This document shows positions 35,367-43,566 of a stretch of DNA of 64,000 nucleotides, piece by piece. The stretch is taken from contig JAXGXJ010000005.1 of the NCBI GenBank assembly GCA_040772905.1, positions 310,001 through 374,000 of the forward strand, in the 5' to 3' direction. Numbering within the stretch: position 1 is the stretch's first letter; every line of letters begins with the position of its first letter. This stretch comes from JAXGXJ01 sp040772905 (GTDB lineage Bacteria > Actinomycetota > Thermoleophilia > RBG-16-64-13). The notes under the pieces are model-generated. The model was not told where the DNA came from. It did not search any database and saw only the letters and a program-made list of their open reading frames with translations. A program made the position numbers and the translations under genes.

Positions 35367-36113
35367 ATGGCTGACGTACCGACCGGAGCATGGCCGGGCC
35401 GCCGTCTGAGGTTGGCCATGGTGATCGCCGCCGCCGGCTACGGCACGCGTCTGGACGCGGGCATGCCCAAACAGTATGTCCCCCTGCTCGGGATCCCCAT
35501 GCTGCAGCGCACGCTGACCGCCATCAGTTCCTGCCCGGAGGTGGACACCATGATCGTGGTGGTGAACCGGGAAGACGTCCAGTACTGCGCCCACGAGATC
35601 TTGGTGGAGGAGATACCGAAGGTGGGCCAGGTGGTGCCGGGGGAGGAGAAGCGACCCTTCTCAGTGCGCAACGGCCTGCGGGCCTTGGCGGCTATGGGCA
35701 CCTGGGACCTGGTGGGAGTGCACGATGGGGCTCGGCCCCTCGTGGGCTGCGAGGAGATCTACCGTGTCCTCGAGGCGTTGGAGACCGATCCTTCATTGGA
35801 TGGTGCGCTGCCCGCCATACCCAGCGTGGACACCATCAAAGTGGTCGGCCGGGACGGGCTCATCATGGAGACCCCGCATCGGGCCCGGCTGTTCCGCGCG
35901 CAGACTCCGCAGGTGTTCCGTTGGCAGGCTCTGATGGAAGCCTACGACCAGCCGAACGACATCCTCGCCGCAGCCACCGACGACGCTTCCTTGGTGGAAG
36001 AGCGGGGAGGCCGCGTGGCGGTGGTGGAGGGGTCGCCCGAGAACTTCAAGATCACCGATCCTCTGGATCTGCGCATCGCCGAGGACATCCTGGCGGGACG
36101 CCGTCGTGGCTGA
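35367..36113 (+). CDS. ispD: 2-C-methyl-D-erythritol 4-phosphate cytidylyltransferase
   Basis: This 248-residue enzyme of the MEP isoprenoid pathway activates methylerythritol phosphate with CTP. The nucleotide-binding AAAGYGTRLDAGMPKQYVPL loop is near residue 20. VGVHDGARPLV coordinates metal and substrate, and VDTIKVV, RAQTPQVFR and ATDDASLVEE follow as usual. ATG 35367 has GGAGGA 7 bases upstream; GTG 35364 is adjacent and in frame. Its end overlaps ispF by 8 bases. Together they supply two consecutive steps around IspE. Confidence 0.96.
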   Translation: MADVPTGAWPGRRLRLAMVIAAAGYGTRLDAGMPKQYVPLLGIPMLQRTLTAISSCPEVDTMIVVVNREDVQYCAHEILVEEIPKVGQVVPGEEKRPFSVRNGLRALAAMGTWDLVGVHDGARPLVGCEEIYRVLEALETDPSLDGALPAIPSVDTIKVVGRDGLIMETPHRARLFRAQTPQVFRWQALMEAYDQPNDILAAATDDASLVEERGGRVAVVEGSPENFKITDPLDLRIAEDILAGRRRG

Positions 36114-36624
36114 GCCCCGCGGGGATGAGGCAGCCCCTCGTCTGCGTGTGGGCTTGGGCTACGATGCGCATCGTTTCGCAGCCGAGCGCGCGCTGATGTT
36201 GGGCGGTGTGCGCCTGCGGGATCGTGATGGTCTGGCAGGCCACAGTGACGCGGACGTACTCGTACACGCAGTGATGGACGCTCTGCTGGGTGCCGCCGGC
36301 CTGGAGGACATCGGCCATTACTTCCCCGACAGCGATGCCGCCTACTCCGGCGCCGATAGCATCGCGTTGTTGGCGGAAGTGGGACGACTTCTTCGCGCCC
36401 AGGGCTGCGAGGTGGTGAACGTGGACGCCGTGGTCATCTGCGAGGAGCCGCGCATCGCGCCCCACCGGGCACGCATGCGCGCGCGCATGGCAGAGGCGCT
36501 GGGCGTCGGCGTCGAGCAGGTGACGGTGCGGGGGACCACCACCGAGGGCATGGGCTTCACGGGACGGCGCGAGGGCATCGCCGCCCAAGCGGTGGCGCTC
36601 GTGGCGGCGAGCGTCAGCGTGTAG
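36106..36624 (+). CDS. ispF: 2-C-methyl-D-erythritol 2,4-cyclodiphosphate synthase
   Basis: This 172-residue trimeric zinc enzyme forms the cyclic diphosphate of the MEP pathway. GLGYDAHRF provides metal ligands, followed by GHSDADVLVHAVMDALLGAAG, DIGHYFPDSD and VDAVVICEEP. TTEGMGFTGRREGIAAQAVALV completes the fold. It starts at GTG 36106 inside ispD; the first 14 residues are extra to the family core. A possible -10 (TATCAT) for gltX lies downstream at 36662. Confidence 0.96.
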   Translation: MAEPRGDEAAPRLRVGLGYDAHRFAAERALMLGGVRLRDRDGLAGHSDADVLVHAVMDALLGAAGLEDIGHYFPDSDAAYSGADSIALLAEVGRLLRAQGCEVVNVDAVVICEEPRIAPHRARMRARMAEALGVGVEQVTVRGTTTEGMGFTGRREGIAAQAVALVAASVSV

Positions 36625-36702
36625 CGGCTGGTCGCGCGCGGCTGCTGGGCCGCATCTCGGCTATCATTCCCCCGGTAAACCGAACGAAGTGAGACCACTG
36701 CC

Positions 36703-38211
36703 ATGAGTGCCATCAGCAAGAGCGACACCGGCCACCGCGCGGCCCAGGGCGAGGTCCGGGTGCGTTTCGCGCCCAGTCCCACCGGGTCCCTGCATGTGGG
36801 GAGTGCCCGCACCGCTCTCTACAATTACCTATATGCGCATCACAACGGCGGCACCATGGTGCTGCGGGTGGAGGACACCGACCTCAAGCGTTCTACCACC
36901 GAGCATGACCTCAGCATCATCAACGACCTCAAGTGGCTCGGTCTGCAGGCCGACGAGGGGCCTGACGTGGGGGGTCCCTACGGCCCCTACCGCCAGAGCG
37001 AGCGCGCCCATCTGTACGAGGAGGCAGTCCAGCAGCTTCTGGCCGATGGCTGGGCGTATCCCTGCTTCTGCCCCCAGGAACTCCTGGACGAGCGAAAAGA
37101 GCAGCAGCTGGCCCGGGGGGAGATGCCCAAGTACGACCGCACCTGCACCCGACTGACACCGGAAGAGGTCGAGGCCAAACTGGCCGCCGGTGAGCAGGCG
37201 GCCATCCGCTTCCGCGTGCCCGAGGGTGACGTGACCTTCGACGATCTCATCCACGGACCCATCACCTTCTCCAGTGACGTCATCGGTGACTTCATCATCA
37301 AGCGCACCGACGGTGGCTACTCCTACAACTTCGCCGTGGTGGTCGACGACGCCGGCATGGCCATCACCGACGTCATTCGGGGCGAGGACCACATCACCAA
37401 CACCGCCCGGCAGATGATGCTGTTCGCGGCCCTGGGCAAGCCGGCTCCGCGCTACGGGCACCATTCCCTCATCCTGGCGCCCGACGGTGGCAAGCTCTCC
37501 AAGCGGCATGGAGCCACCTCCATAGGCGATTTCAGCAGGTTGGGCTACCTGCCCGGGGCCATGGTCAACTACCTGGCTCTGCTCAGCTGGCATCCCTCGG
37601 ACGAGCGCGAGAAGTTCTCACTGGAGGAGCTCATCGACGAGTTCGACATCGACCGGGTCTCGAAGAGTCCGGCCATCTTCGACGTGCAGAAGCTCAGCTG
37701 GTTGAACGGTCTCTACATCCGCGAGCTGGAGGCGACGGCGTTGTACCAGGCTATCGAGCCCTATCTGGCCGAGGCGGACATGCAGTTCGCGCCCGTGCAG
37801 CGTGAGGTGGTGGCCGAGGCCGTGCAGGCCAACTTGGTGGTGCTGAGCGATGCGCCGCGCTTCGCCGACATCTTCGTAGAGGAGTTCGATCTGGCTGACT
37901 GCGAGTGCAACGAATGGCTGCGGACGCCCGGCGTGGACGTGGTGGTGGAGCTTGCGCGGGAGCAGCTGGGCCGGTTGGCTGCCGAGTACGTACGCTCGCA
38001 GGCCGGGCGGGAGGCCATCCGGGGTCTGGCCGAGGCTGCGAAGGAACATGGCCTCAAGGGCAAGGCTGTCTATCATCCCCTGCGCGTGGCTCTGAGCGGG
38101 CGCGAGGAGGGGCCCGAACTGTTCTATCTCGTGGCCGGCCTGGGTAGGAGCCGCATTCTGGCCCGGCTCGAGGCGGCCGCTGCGTTCATCGCGGCGGGGA
38201 AGGAGTCCTGA
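36703..38211 (+). CDS. gltX: glutamyl-tRNA synthetase
   Basis: This 502-residue class I synthetase charges tRNA-Glu. FAPSPTGSLHVGSARTALYNY contains the HVGS version of HIGH; KLSKRHGATS is the KMSKS loop. The LRVEDTD segment and the C-terminal helical anticodon domain (about 330-500) are complete. In bacteria lacking GlnRS the same enzyme often also mischarges tRNA-Gln; since glnS is present here, GltX need only serve tRNA-Glu. It lies one base before cysS, the gltX-cysS order of Gram-positive genomes. Confidence 0.96.
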   Translation: MSAISKSDTGHRAAQGEVRVRFAPSPTGSLHVGSARTALYNYLYAHHNGGTMVLRVEDTDLKRSTTEHDLSIINDLKWLGLQADEGPDVGGPYGPYRQSERAHLYEEAVQQLLADGWAYPCFCPQELLDERKEQQLARGEMPKYDRTCTRLTPEEVEAKLAAGEQAAIRFRVPEGDVTFDDLIHGPITFSSDVIGDFIIKRTDGGYSYNFAVVVDDAGMAITDVIRGEDHITNTARQMMLFAALGKPAPRYGHHSLILAPDGGKLSKRHGATSIGDFSRLGYLPGAMVNYLALLSWHPSDEREKFSLEELIDEFDIDRVSKSPAIFDVQKLSWLNGLYIRELEATALYQAIEPYLAEADMQFAPVQREVVAEAVQANLVVLSDAPRFADIFVEEFDLADCECNEWLRTPGVDVVVELAREQLGRLAAEYVRSQAGREAIRGLAEAAKEHGLKGKAVYHPLRVALSGREEGPELFYLVAGLGRSRILARLEAAAAFIAAGKES

Positions 38212-38212
38212 C

Positions 38213-39616
38213 ATGCGTCTGTACGACTCGATGGCTCAGGAGAAGCGGGAGTTCGTCCCTCGCGACGGCGACCACGTGACCATGTACTTCTGCGGGCCCA
38301 CCGTCTACAACTACGTGCATGTGGGGAATGCGCGTCCCTATGTGGTGTCGATGGTGGCCCGGCGCTACTTCCAGTCGTTGGGCTGGCGGGTGACGCTGGT
38401 GGAGAACATCACCGATATCGACGACCGCATCATCCAGAAGGGCATCGCCGAGGGACGGAGCGCGCAGGAAGTGGCTCAGGAGTTCGCGGACGCGTATCGC
38501 GCGGATACCGACCGATTGGGGCTGGGGCGCCCCGATGTGGAGCCGCTGGCGACCGAGCATATCCAGGAGATCATCGATCTCATCCGCGATCTCGTGCAGC
38601 AGGGCCATGCCTATGCGTCCGGGCCCGACGTGTACTTCGACGTGGACAGCTATCGTCCTTACGGCAAGCTTTCGAAGCAGCAGGTGGCGGAGATGCGGCA
38701 CGGTGCCCGCATCGACCTGGGGGAGGACAAGGCCGATCCTCTGGACTTTGCCCTCTGGAAGGGCGCTAAGCCCGGTGAACCCGCCTGGGACAGCCCCTGG
38801 GGCCCGGGGCGGCCGGGATGGCACATCGAGTGCTCGGCCATGAGCCTCAAGTATCTGGGGGCAGGGTTCGACATCCACGGGGGCGGACGCGATCTCATCT
38901 TCCCGCATCACGAGAACGAAGTGGCCCAGGCGGAAGCAGCCACGCATCCCTTCGCGCGCTTCTGGATGCATAACGGCATGTTGAACCTGAAGCAGGAGAA
39001 GATGTCGAAGAGCTTGGGGAACATCCTTACGCTGCGTCATATGCTGGACGAGCATCGTCCGGAGGCGCTCATCGCCGCGTTCGTGGGCACCCACTATCGC
39101 AGCCCGCTGGAGTTCAGTGCTGAACTCCTGGAGGAGGCTGAGCAGCAGGTGGACCGTCTGCGCAACGTGTTCCGGGCGCTTGCCGATCACGCGGGCGGCG
39201 CCGGTGCCGAGACGGCGGGGCTGTCGGCCGGCGCTGTGGCGGGCGTGGTGGAGCAGCGCCGCACTGCCTTCGATGAAGCCATGGCCGACGATCTGAACAC
39301 CGCCGCGGCCCTGGCTGAGGTCTTCGGCTTGGCGCGCGAGGTGAACGCCGCCTTGGCGGCCGGTGAGCTCTCACCCGCGGCGGCGGCTGAAGTGCACCGA
39401 CAGATGGGAGAGATGGTCTACATCCTGGGACTCGACGCGGTGACCAGGGTGGAGGATTCAATACCTGCCGAGGTGAAGGCGATGGCTGAAGAGCGTCAGA
39501 CGGCGCGGGCGGCGAAAGATTTCGCGCGGGCCGACGAGCTGCGGGCCGCCATCACCGAGCAGGGCTACGAGGTCCGGGACGTGGCTGGTGGCTTCAAGCT
39601 CATCCCCATCCGATAA
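38213..39616 (+). CDS. cysS: cysteinyl-tRNA synthetase
   Basis: This 467-residue class I enzyme charges tRNA-Cys. FCGPTVYNYVHVGNAR carries the zinc Cys and the HVGN form of HIGH. WHIECSAMS and GGGRDLIFPHHENE supply the remaining zinc ligands (Cys, His, Glu). KMSKSLGN is intact at about 263-270. The C-terminal DALR and anticodon region is normal. It starts one base after gltX and its 3' end is overlapped by the long basic N-terminus of the rlmB frame. Confidence 0.96.
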   Translation: MRLYDSMAQEKREFVPRDGDHVTMYFCGPTVYNYVHVGNARPYVVSMVARRYFQSLGWRVTLVENITDIDDRIIQKGIAEGRSAQEVAQEFADAYRADTDRLGLGRPDVEPLATEHIQEIIDLIRDLVQQGHAYASGPDVYFDVDSYRPYGKLSKQQVAEMRHGARIDLGEDKADPLDFALWKGAKPGEPAWDSPWGPGRPGWHIECSAMSLKYLGAGFDIHGGGRDLIFPHHENEVAQAEAATHPFARFWMHNGMLNLKQEKMSKSLGNILTLRHMLDEHRPEALIAAFVGTHYRSPLEFSAELLEEAEQQVDRLRNVFRALADHAGGAGAETAGLSAGAVAGVVEQRRTAFDEAMADDLNTAAALAEVFGLAREVNAALAAGELSPAAAAEVHRQMGEMVYILGLDAVTRVEDSIPAEVKAMAEERQTARAAKDFARADELRAAITEQGYEVRDVAGGFKLIPIR

Positions 39617-40565
39617 GAGCGACCGCAGGCGCCGCCCCGGTCGGGAGGCACCGGGCACGCACTCGGTGCCGAGCGCGCGGAGCGTAGCGACGGGACGGGC
39701 CCGTGGCGCCGGGCGGCCCGAAGGGCGCCGCGGCGCCCCCTCCGAGCGCACCCCACACTCGTCATCGCTCGGTCGACGTGTGGAGACGGAGCCGGGAGTT
39801 GCCGACTTCACCTTCGTCTACGGCCGCAACCCCGTGCGCGAAGCACTACGGGGCCGCAGGCAGGTGCATGCCGTCTGGCTGGTGGCGGGAAGCGCGGGTG
39901 ACGAATTGGAGCGTCGCCTGCACGAGTGGCTGGGCTCTCCTCATGCCCACACTCCCGGCCGGGCGGGTCGCGTGCGCCCGGCCGTCCATCGACTACCCGC
40001 CCTGGAACTGACCGCCCTGCTCAGCACCCCCGACCACCAGGGCATCGGGGCTGAGGTGGACCCCTATCCCTATCTCGAACTGGAGCAGGTGCTGCGTTCA
40101 CACACCCTGATGGTGGCGTTGGACCAGATCCAAGACCCGCATAACCTGGGGGCCATCATAAGGACGGCCGAGGGAGCCGGTGCGGCCGTGCTGGTGCCGC
40201 GTCATCGCTCGGCCGAGATCACGCCGGCGGTGGTGAAGGCCTCGGCCGGCGCGACCGAGCACGCCGCCGTGGTGCGGGTGCGCAACCTGGCCGACGCGCT
40301 CGCGCAAGCCAAGGAAGCGGGGTTCTGGACGTACGGCGCCGCCGCCGGGGCGGCGGCGCCGTACACCGCCCAGGACTATCGCTACCCCAGCTGTTTCGTG
40401 GTGGGGTCGGAGGGTGAAGGTCTGGGCCGCCGCGTGAGCGCGGCCTGTGACGTGGTGGTGGCCCTGCCGCTGAGCGGCCGAGTGGAATCGCTCAACGTGA
40501 GTGTGTCGGCGGGCATCCTTCTCTACGAGGCGGTGCGGCAGCGGGCGAGCGGGGAGGCGACCTGA
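39588..40565 (+). CDS. rlmB: 23S rRNA 2'-O-ribose methyltransferase (RlmB/TrmH family)
   Basis: This SPOUT methyltransferase of up to 325 residues has a core from VYGRNPVREALRGR. HQGIGAEVDPYPYLELE, VALDQIQDPHNLGAIIRTAEG (motif 1), FVVGSEGEGLGRRV (motif 2) and LPLSGRVESLNVSVSAGILLYE (motif 3) follow. The first 64 residues are Arg/Ser/Pro-rich and low complexity, like the basic N-terminal extension of mycobacterial TrmH-type proteins. The start is uncertain: GTG 39588 overlaps cysS, while GTG 39780 would give a 261-residue protein of usual size. The stop overlaps the next start (TGATG). Confidence 0.92.
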   Translation: MASSSSPSDKSDRRRRPGREAPGTHSVPSARSVATGRARGAGRPEGRRGAPSERTPHSSSLGRRVETEPGVADFTFVYGRNPVREALRGRRQVHAVWLVAGSAGDELERRLHEWLGSPHAHTPGRAGRVRPAVHRLPALELTALLSTPDHQGIGAEVDPYPYLELEQVLRSHTLMVALDQIQDPHNLGAIIRTAEGAGAAVLVPRHRSAEITPAVVKASAGATEHAAVVRVRNLADALAQAKEAGFWTYGAAAGAAAPYTAQDYRYPSCFVVGSEGEGLGRRVSAACDVVVALPLSGRVESLNVSVSAGILLYEAVRQRASGEAT

Positions 40566-41263
40566 TGAGCGTCTACCTCATCGACGGCTACAACCTGCTG
40601 CATCAGATACTGGGCCAGCGTGAGAGCGGTGCCTCCGGTGGGGCGAGGAGACGCGGCGGTCGGCAGCACGGATCACGCGCCCGGACCGACCGTGATCGCG
40701 TGGGAGGTGGACCCGCTACTGGGCCAGGCGACTGGGACGACACGCGCAGCTCGGCCGACGCCGGCCATGGCGACATCGCACGCCAGGGGTCCATCGATCT
40801 GGAAGACGAACGTCGCCGGTTGCTCGACCGCATTGCCAGCTACATGGGAGGGACGTCCGACAGGGCCGTGGTGGTGTTCGATTCCCACTCGCAGTTGTTG
40901 CAGAAGAGCGAGAGTGCAACGGCACAGGTGGAGGTCTACTTCGGTTCGTTCTCGCACTCTGCGGACGCCATCATCGAGCGTGAGGTGTACGCGGTGAGTG
41001 CAGGAGAAAATGTCGTGGTGGTCTCCTCCGATCATCAGCTCCAGCAGACTATCTTCCTGCCCAACGTCATCCGCTGCTCGTCAAGGCAGTTCGCGGGCGA
41101 ATTGCAAGCTCACACAAAAAGGATTGCAAATCGTCAGAATTGCATTACAATGAGTCATCGGATCGAGGAGAGGATCCCCGCCGGGACCCTCGAGAAGCTG
41201 GCTCGCCTGCGCGATGAGCTGGAGCACGTTAGTCCGCCGGAGGAGCCGCAGCGATCCAAGTAG
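40565..41263 (+). CDS. YacP-like NYN-domain RNase
   Basis: This 232-residue protein has the NYN/PIN-like core: YLIDGYNLLHQI at the start with the first catalytic Asp, RAVVVFDSH in the middle, then GSFSHSADAIIEREV and VVVSSDHQLQ with later acidic residues. YacP (Rae1) in Bacillus is a ribosome-associated endoribonuclease. Unlike Bacillus YacP, an insertion of about 55 residues rich in Gly, Arg, Ser and Asp (about 20-75) interrupts the fold after the first helix. A 40-residue helical tail follows the domain. It overlaps rlmB by one base, the rlmB-yacP-sigH order of Firmicutes. Confidence 0.88.
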   Translation: MSVYLIDGYNLLHQILGQRESGASGGARRRGGRQHGSRARTDRDRVGGGPATGPGDWDDTRSSADAGHGDIARQGSIDLEDERRRLLDRIASYMGGTSDRAVVVFDSHSQLLQKSESATAQVEVYFGSFSHSADAIIEREVYAVSAGENVVVVSSDHQLQQTIFLPNVIRCSSRQFAGELQAHTKRIANRQNCITMSHRIEERIPAGTLEKLARLRDELEHVSPPEEPQRSK

Positions 41264-41305
41264 GGGCCCTGGGACGGCCCGTCACTCACGTGAGGAGGAT
41301 CGGCG

Positions 41306-41950
41306 GTGAGAGCAGCGCGCGCGACCAAGATCGCGACAGAATGGGCCGACGAGGAGTTGGTTGCGCGAGCCAAAGCCGGAGACGAAGAATCAACCCGGGC
41401 ACTGCTCACTCGCTACCACTATTTCGTGCGGATGAAAGCCAACTCGTACTTCCTTGCCGGCGGCGACGGAGACGATCTCATCCAAGAAGGCTACATCGGG
41501 CTGTTCAAGGCCATCCGGGACTTCGAGCACGACCGCAGCACCAGCTTCCGCAGCTTCGCAGAGCTGTGTGTCACCCGGCAGATCATCACGGCCATCAAGA
41601 CGGCTTCGCGGCAGAAGCACGCTCCTCTCAATACCTACGTGAGCTTCAGCCACTCTCCCTCCAGCGCTGACTTCGACACTCGCACGCTGGCCGACGTCAT
41701 CCCCTCGGGCCGCACCAGCGACCCGGTGCAGCAGGTCATCAGCTCCGAGGAGGTGGTGAGCCTCACCGGATGTTTGGTGCGCATGCTGAGCCCGCTGGAG
41801 TCGCAGGTGCTCAAGTACTACCTGGAGGGGAACTCCTACGAGGACATCGCGGCCGCCATCGGCCACGACACCAAGACGGTCGACAACGCCCTGCAGCGCA
41901 TCAAGCGCAAGGTGACCATGCACTTGGAGAGCCGCAGGGTGCTTCTGTAG
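41306..41950 (+). CDS. sigH: SigH-type RNA polymerase sigma factor
   Basis: This 214-residue sigma factor is of the Spo0H/SigH group. Region 2 has GDGDDLIQEGYIGLFKAIRDF and SFRSFAELCVTRQIITAIK for -10 recognition; region 4 has LSPLESQVLKYYLEGNSYEDIAAAI, with KTVDNALQRIKRKV as the recognition helix. GTG 41306 has GAGGAGG about 10 bases upstream. In Bacillus SigH controls entry to sporulation and competence; no sporulation genes are in this window and its regulon here is unknown. Its position after yacP matches Firmicutes and other deep Gram-positive groups. It closes the long plus-strand block. Confidence 0.94.
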   Translation: MRAARATKIATEWADEELVARAKAGDEESTRALLTRYHYFVRMKANSYFLAGGDGDDLIQEGYIGLFKAIRDFEHDRSTSFRSFAELCVTRQIITAIKTASRQKHAPLNTYVSFSHSPSSADFDTRTLADVIPSGRTSDPVQQVISSEEVVSLTGCLVRMLSPLESQVLKYYLEGNSYEDIAAAIGHDTKTVDNALQRIKRKVTMHLESRRVLL

Positions 41951-41957
41951 GTCGGGG

Positions 41958-41983
41958 CTGCCGGCGGGTTGCGCCGTCGGCAG
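41958..41983 (+). terminator. hairpin after sigH
   Basis: CTGCCG (41958-41963) pairs with CGGCAG (41978-41983), with partial inner pairing, starting 8 bases after the sigH stop. There is no T-run. Confidence 0.55.
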
Positions 41984-42107
41984 TGGTCGGGACGGCGCCG
42001 ACTTGTTGGTCGCCGTCGCGGCGATTCGCTTCCGATCATCCTTTCTCACACTGTTCGATGTTTGCACGTCCGCGATCTGGGAATGTACAACGCATCGGGA
42101 CAGAGGG

Positions 42108-42240
42108 GGTCCCGTTAGGACCAAACTCGTTCACCCATATTGGGTAGCCGGTCAGCCATGCAGACCGAGGGTCGGCCCTACCCAGTGGCGAGTGTAAGGG
42201 TGAGCAGGCGGGCCTGCCGCCGCCGGTCCTGTCAGCGACA
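42108..42240 (+). promoter_or_regulatory. structured leader with nested inverted repeats
   Basis: Several hairpins can be drawn. GGTCC-CGTTA-GGACC lies at 42108-42122. ACCCA-TAT-TGGGT lies at 42133-42145. TGGGTAGCCG (42141-42150) can instead pair with CGGCCCTACCCA (42173-42184), so these two structures exclude each other. GCAGGC-GG-GCCTGC and CTGTC-AGC-GACAG (42228-42240) follow. The arrangement before a surface protein gene suggests a regulatory leader. It matches no riboswitch class I can recognise. Confidence 0.4.
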
Positions 42241-42270
42241 GTGTTGGCGATCCGATCAAGGAGGGTTGGC

Positions 42271-43266
42271 ATGCGCCGGGTGACAGTGAAGTGGGACAGA
42301 GACCATTCCAGGACTGCGTTCGCGGTCCTGCTCGCGATCATCATTACGGCTGGGCTTGCCGTGTTTGCCACGGGGTGTACTGATGCTGAGGGGGACGCTG
42401 TCTCCAGGAGTAACGGTGTGGCTGCAATGGCAGGAGGTGCCGCTCTCGAGGCACAAGCGACGTCGACCAGCGTCAGTTGGAACGGGGTGAACGGAGCCGA
42501 CAAGAACTGCGCTCAGGGCGGCACACTGCATTGGATACTCACTACTGGTGGAAACGCCGATATCGTCAGCGGCTCGCTGACCGTCACCTTCCAGGGCGGC
42601 GGGAGCCAGACCGTTGACGGCCAGTTCCCCGGCGGCGGTGGTGGCGCGATGCACTTCTACACCACGGGTGACTCCCCAGTGACAGCGGCGGTCGCCAACT
42701 ACTTGTATGAAGGCACCCAGAACAACGTGGTCCTGACCATCAGTTCGTCGGTCTGCAACACGACCACGACCACCGAGTCGCCGACCACGACGACCGAGCC
42801 GCCGACGACGACCACTACCACCACTACGGAGCCACCGACGACGACTGCGCCTCCTACGACTGCACCACCTACTACGGCACCTCCTACGACAGCGCCGCCG
42901 ACGACAGCACCACCGACTACGGTGTTGCCGACGACCACGACCCCGACGAGCGAAGTCACGACCACGACGACTGCACCTCCTACCCCTACCACCCTGGACG
43001 AGGTGACGAGCACGACCGCACCCAGTACTACGACTTCCTCTACTCCCAACACGACGACGGGACCGGCAACGTCTGTGCCGACCACCGGAGGTGTCTCGAC
43101 GACGCAGGGTGGCGCAACCACTGCGCCGAGTGTGTCCCTGATCCACACGGGCGGCGGCGGTACCGCCGGCGCGGGCGCGGGACGCTGGGCGTTGATGATC
43201 TTGGCCGGCTGTCTGGCGGTTGCCCTGGGTGCCTCGGCCATCGCGGTGAGGGTGAGAGGAAAGTGA
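42271..43266 (+). CDS. Thr-rich surface stalk protein, possible lipoprotein or wall-anchored
   Basis: This 331-residue exported protein has a signal ending in FATGC (Cys36, possible lipobox). A small globular domain (about 60-162) follows with Cys80 and Cys162 perhaps forming a disulfide. A long Thr/Pro stalk (about 163-285) consists of repeats such as TTTTEPPTT and TTAPPTTAPP. The C-terminus has LIHTG (290-294), a hydrophobic helix (306-326) and a basic end, the layout of a sortase signal, but LIHTG is not a standard LPXTG motif and no sortase gene is in the window. The ATG is fixed by AAGGAGG 7 bases upstream. I do not recognise the globular domain. The Thr-rich part is a candidate for O-glycosylation. 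Confidence 0.82.
   Translation: MRRVTVKWDRDHSRTAFAVLLAIIITAGLAVFATGCTDAEGDAVSRSNGVAAMAGGAALEAQATSTSVSWNGVNGADKNCAQGGTLHWILTTGGNADIVSGSLTVTFQGGGSQTVDGQFPGGGGGAMHFYTTGDSPVTAAVANYLYEGTQNNVVLTISSSVCNTTTTTESPTTTTEPPTTTTTTTTEPPTTTAPPTTAPPTTAPPTTAPPTTAPPTTVLPTTTTPTSEVTTTTTAPPTPTTLDEVTSTTAPSTTTSSTPNTTTGPATSVPTTGGVSTTQGGATTAPSVSLIHTGGGGTAGAGAGRWALMILAGCLAVALGASAIAVRVRGK
42762..43080 (+). repeat. Thr/Pro-encoding low-complexity repeat
   Basis: About 320 bases are built from ACC, ACG, ACT and CCG/CCT codons with a short repeated unit encoding TTAPP (at least five tandem copies around 42845-42905). Such tracts are prone to length change by slippage or recombination. Confidence 0.8.
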
Positions 43267-43317
43267 CAGTCAGTACTGCGCGCGATGGGCACCGCTGTAT
43301 ACCTGTGAGGTGAGCCA

Positions 43318-43353
43318 CCGACGCCGCGGTCCCGTTCGGGGCCGCGGCGTCGG
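43318..43353 (+). terminator. strong hairpin terminator
   Basis: CCGACGCCGCGGTCCC pairs with GGGGCCGCGGCGTCGG through 16 bases (one T-G pair) with a GTTC loop, 51 bases after the Thr-rich protein gene. It is followed by ACGTCTTA rather than a T-run. Confidence 0.8.
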
Positions 43354-43405
43354 ACGTCTTAGCGCGGCGCTCCTGGTGGGGCTCCTCTGTGGGCACGTGT
43401 CGCGC

Positions 43406-43411
43406 TACAAT
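43406..43411 (+). promoter_or_regulatory. possible -10 for tRNA-Thr
   Basis: TACAAT lies 65 bases before the tRNA in a short gene-free stretch after the terminator. No good -35 is visible. Confidence 0.4.
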
Positions 43412-43476
43412 CTCCTGGCTTCGACAGGCCTCGCACGCGCGATAAGAGCTGCATCAGCGCCAACGGCGGGGTTCGA

Positions 43477-43548
43477 GCCGGTGTAGCTCAATGGTAGAGC
43501 AGCTGATTTGTAATCAGCAGGTTGGGGGTTCAAGTCCCTTCGCCGGCT
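43477..43548 (+). tRNA. tRNA-Thr (anticodon TGT)
   Basis: The acceptor stem GCCGGTG pairs with CGCCGGC (one T-G pair). GCTGA/TCAGC encloses the loop TTTGTAA, giving anticodon TGT. The D-arm (GCTC/GAGC) and T-arm (GGTTCAAGTCC) are normal, and the discriminator is T. CCA is not encoded, unlike in the tRNA-Gln gene. It reads ACA and related Thr codons and ends 18 bases before the convergent LCP gene. Confidence 0.95.
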
Positions 43549-43566
43549 CCTCGTGGATGGTCTCTC

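Larger units (their letters stand above)
41951..42270 (+). other. gene-free region with structured leader
   Basis: These 320 bases separate sigH from the Thr-rich surface protein. They contain a hairpin close to the sigH stop (41958-41983) and a series of inverted repeats in the probable leader of the next gene (42108-42240, listed separately). No coding frame is convincing. A promoter for the next gene must lie here but I cannot place it. Confidence 0.6.

Noticed and set aside
41306..41950. SigH as evidence of sporulation
   Set aside because: SigH-type factors occur in many non-sporulating Gram-positive lineages and no sporulation gene is in the window.
42762..43080. CRISPR-like or satellite array
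   Set aside because: The repeats are in-frame Thr/Pro codons without spacers; no array of direct repeats with unique spacers exists in the window.
42256..43146. Arg-rich minus-strand frame opposite the Thr-rich protein
   Set aside because: Complement of ACC/ACG repeats gives Arg/Gly runs; no start site or domain.
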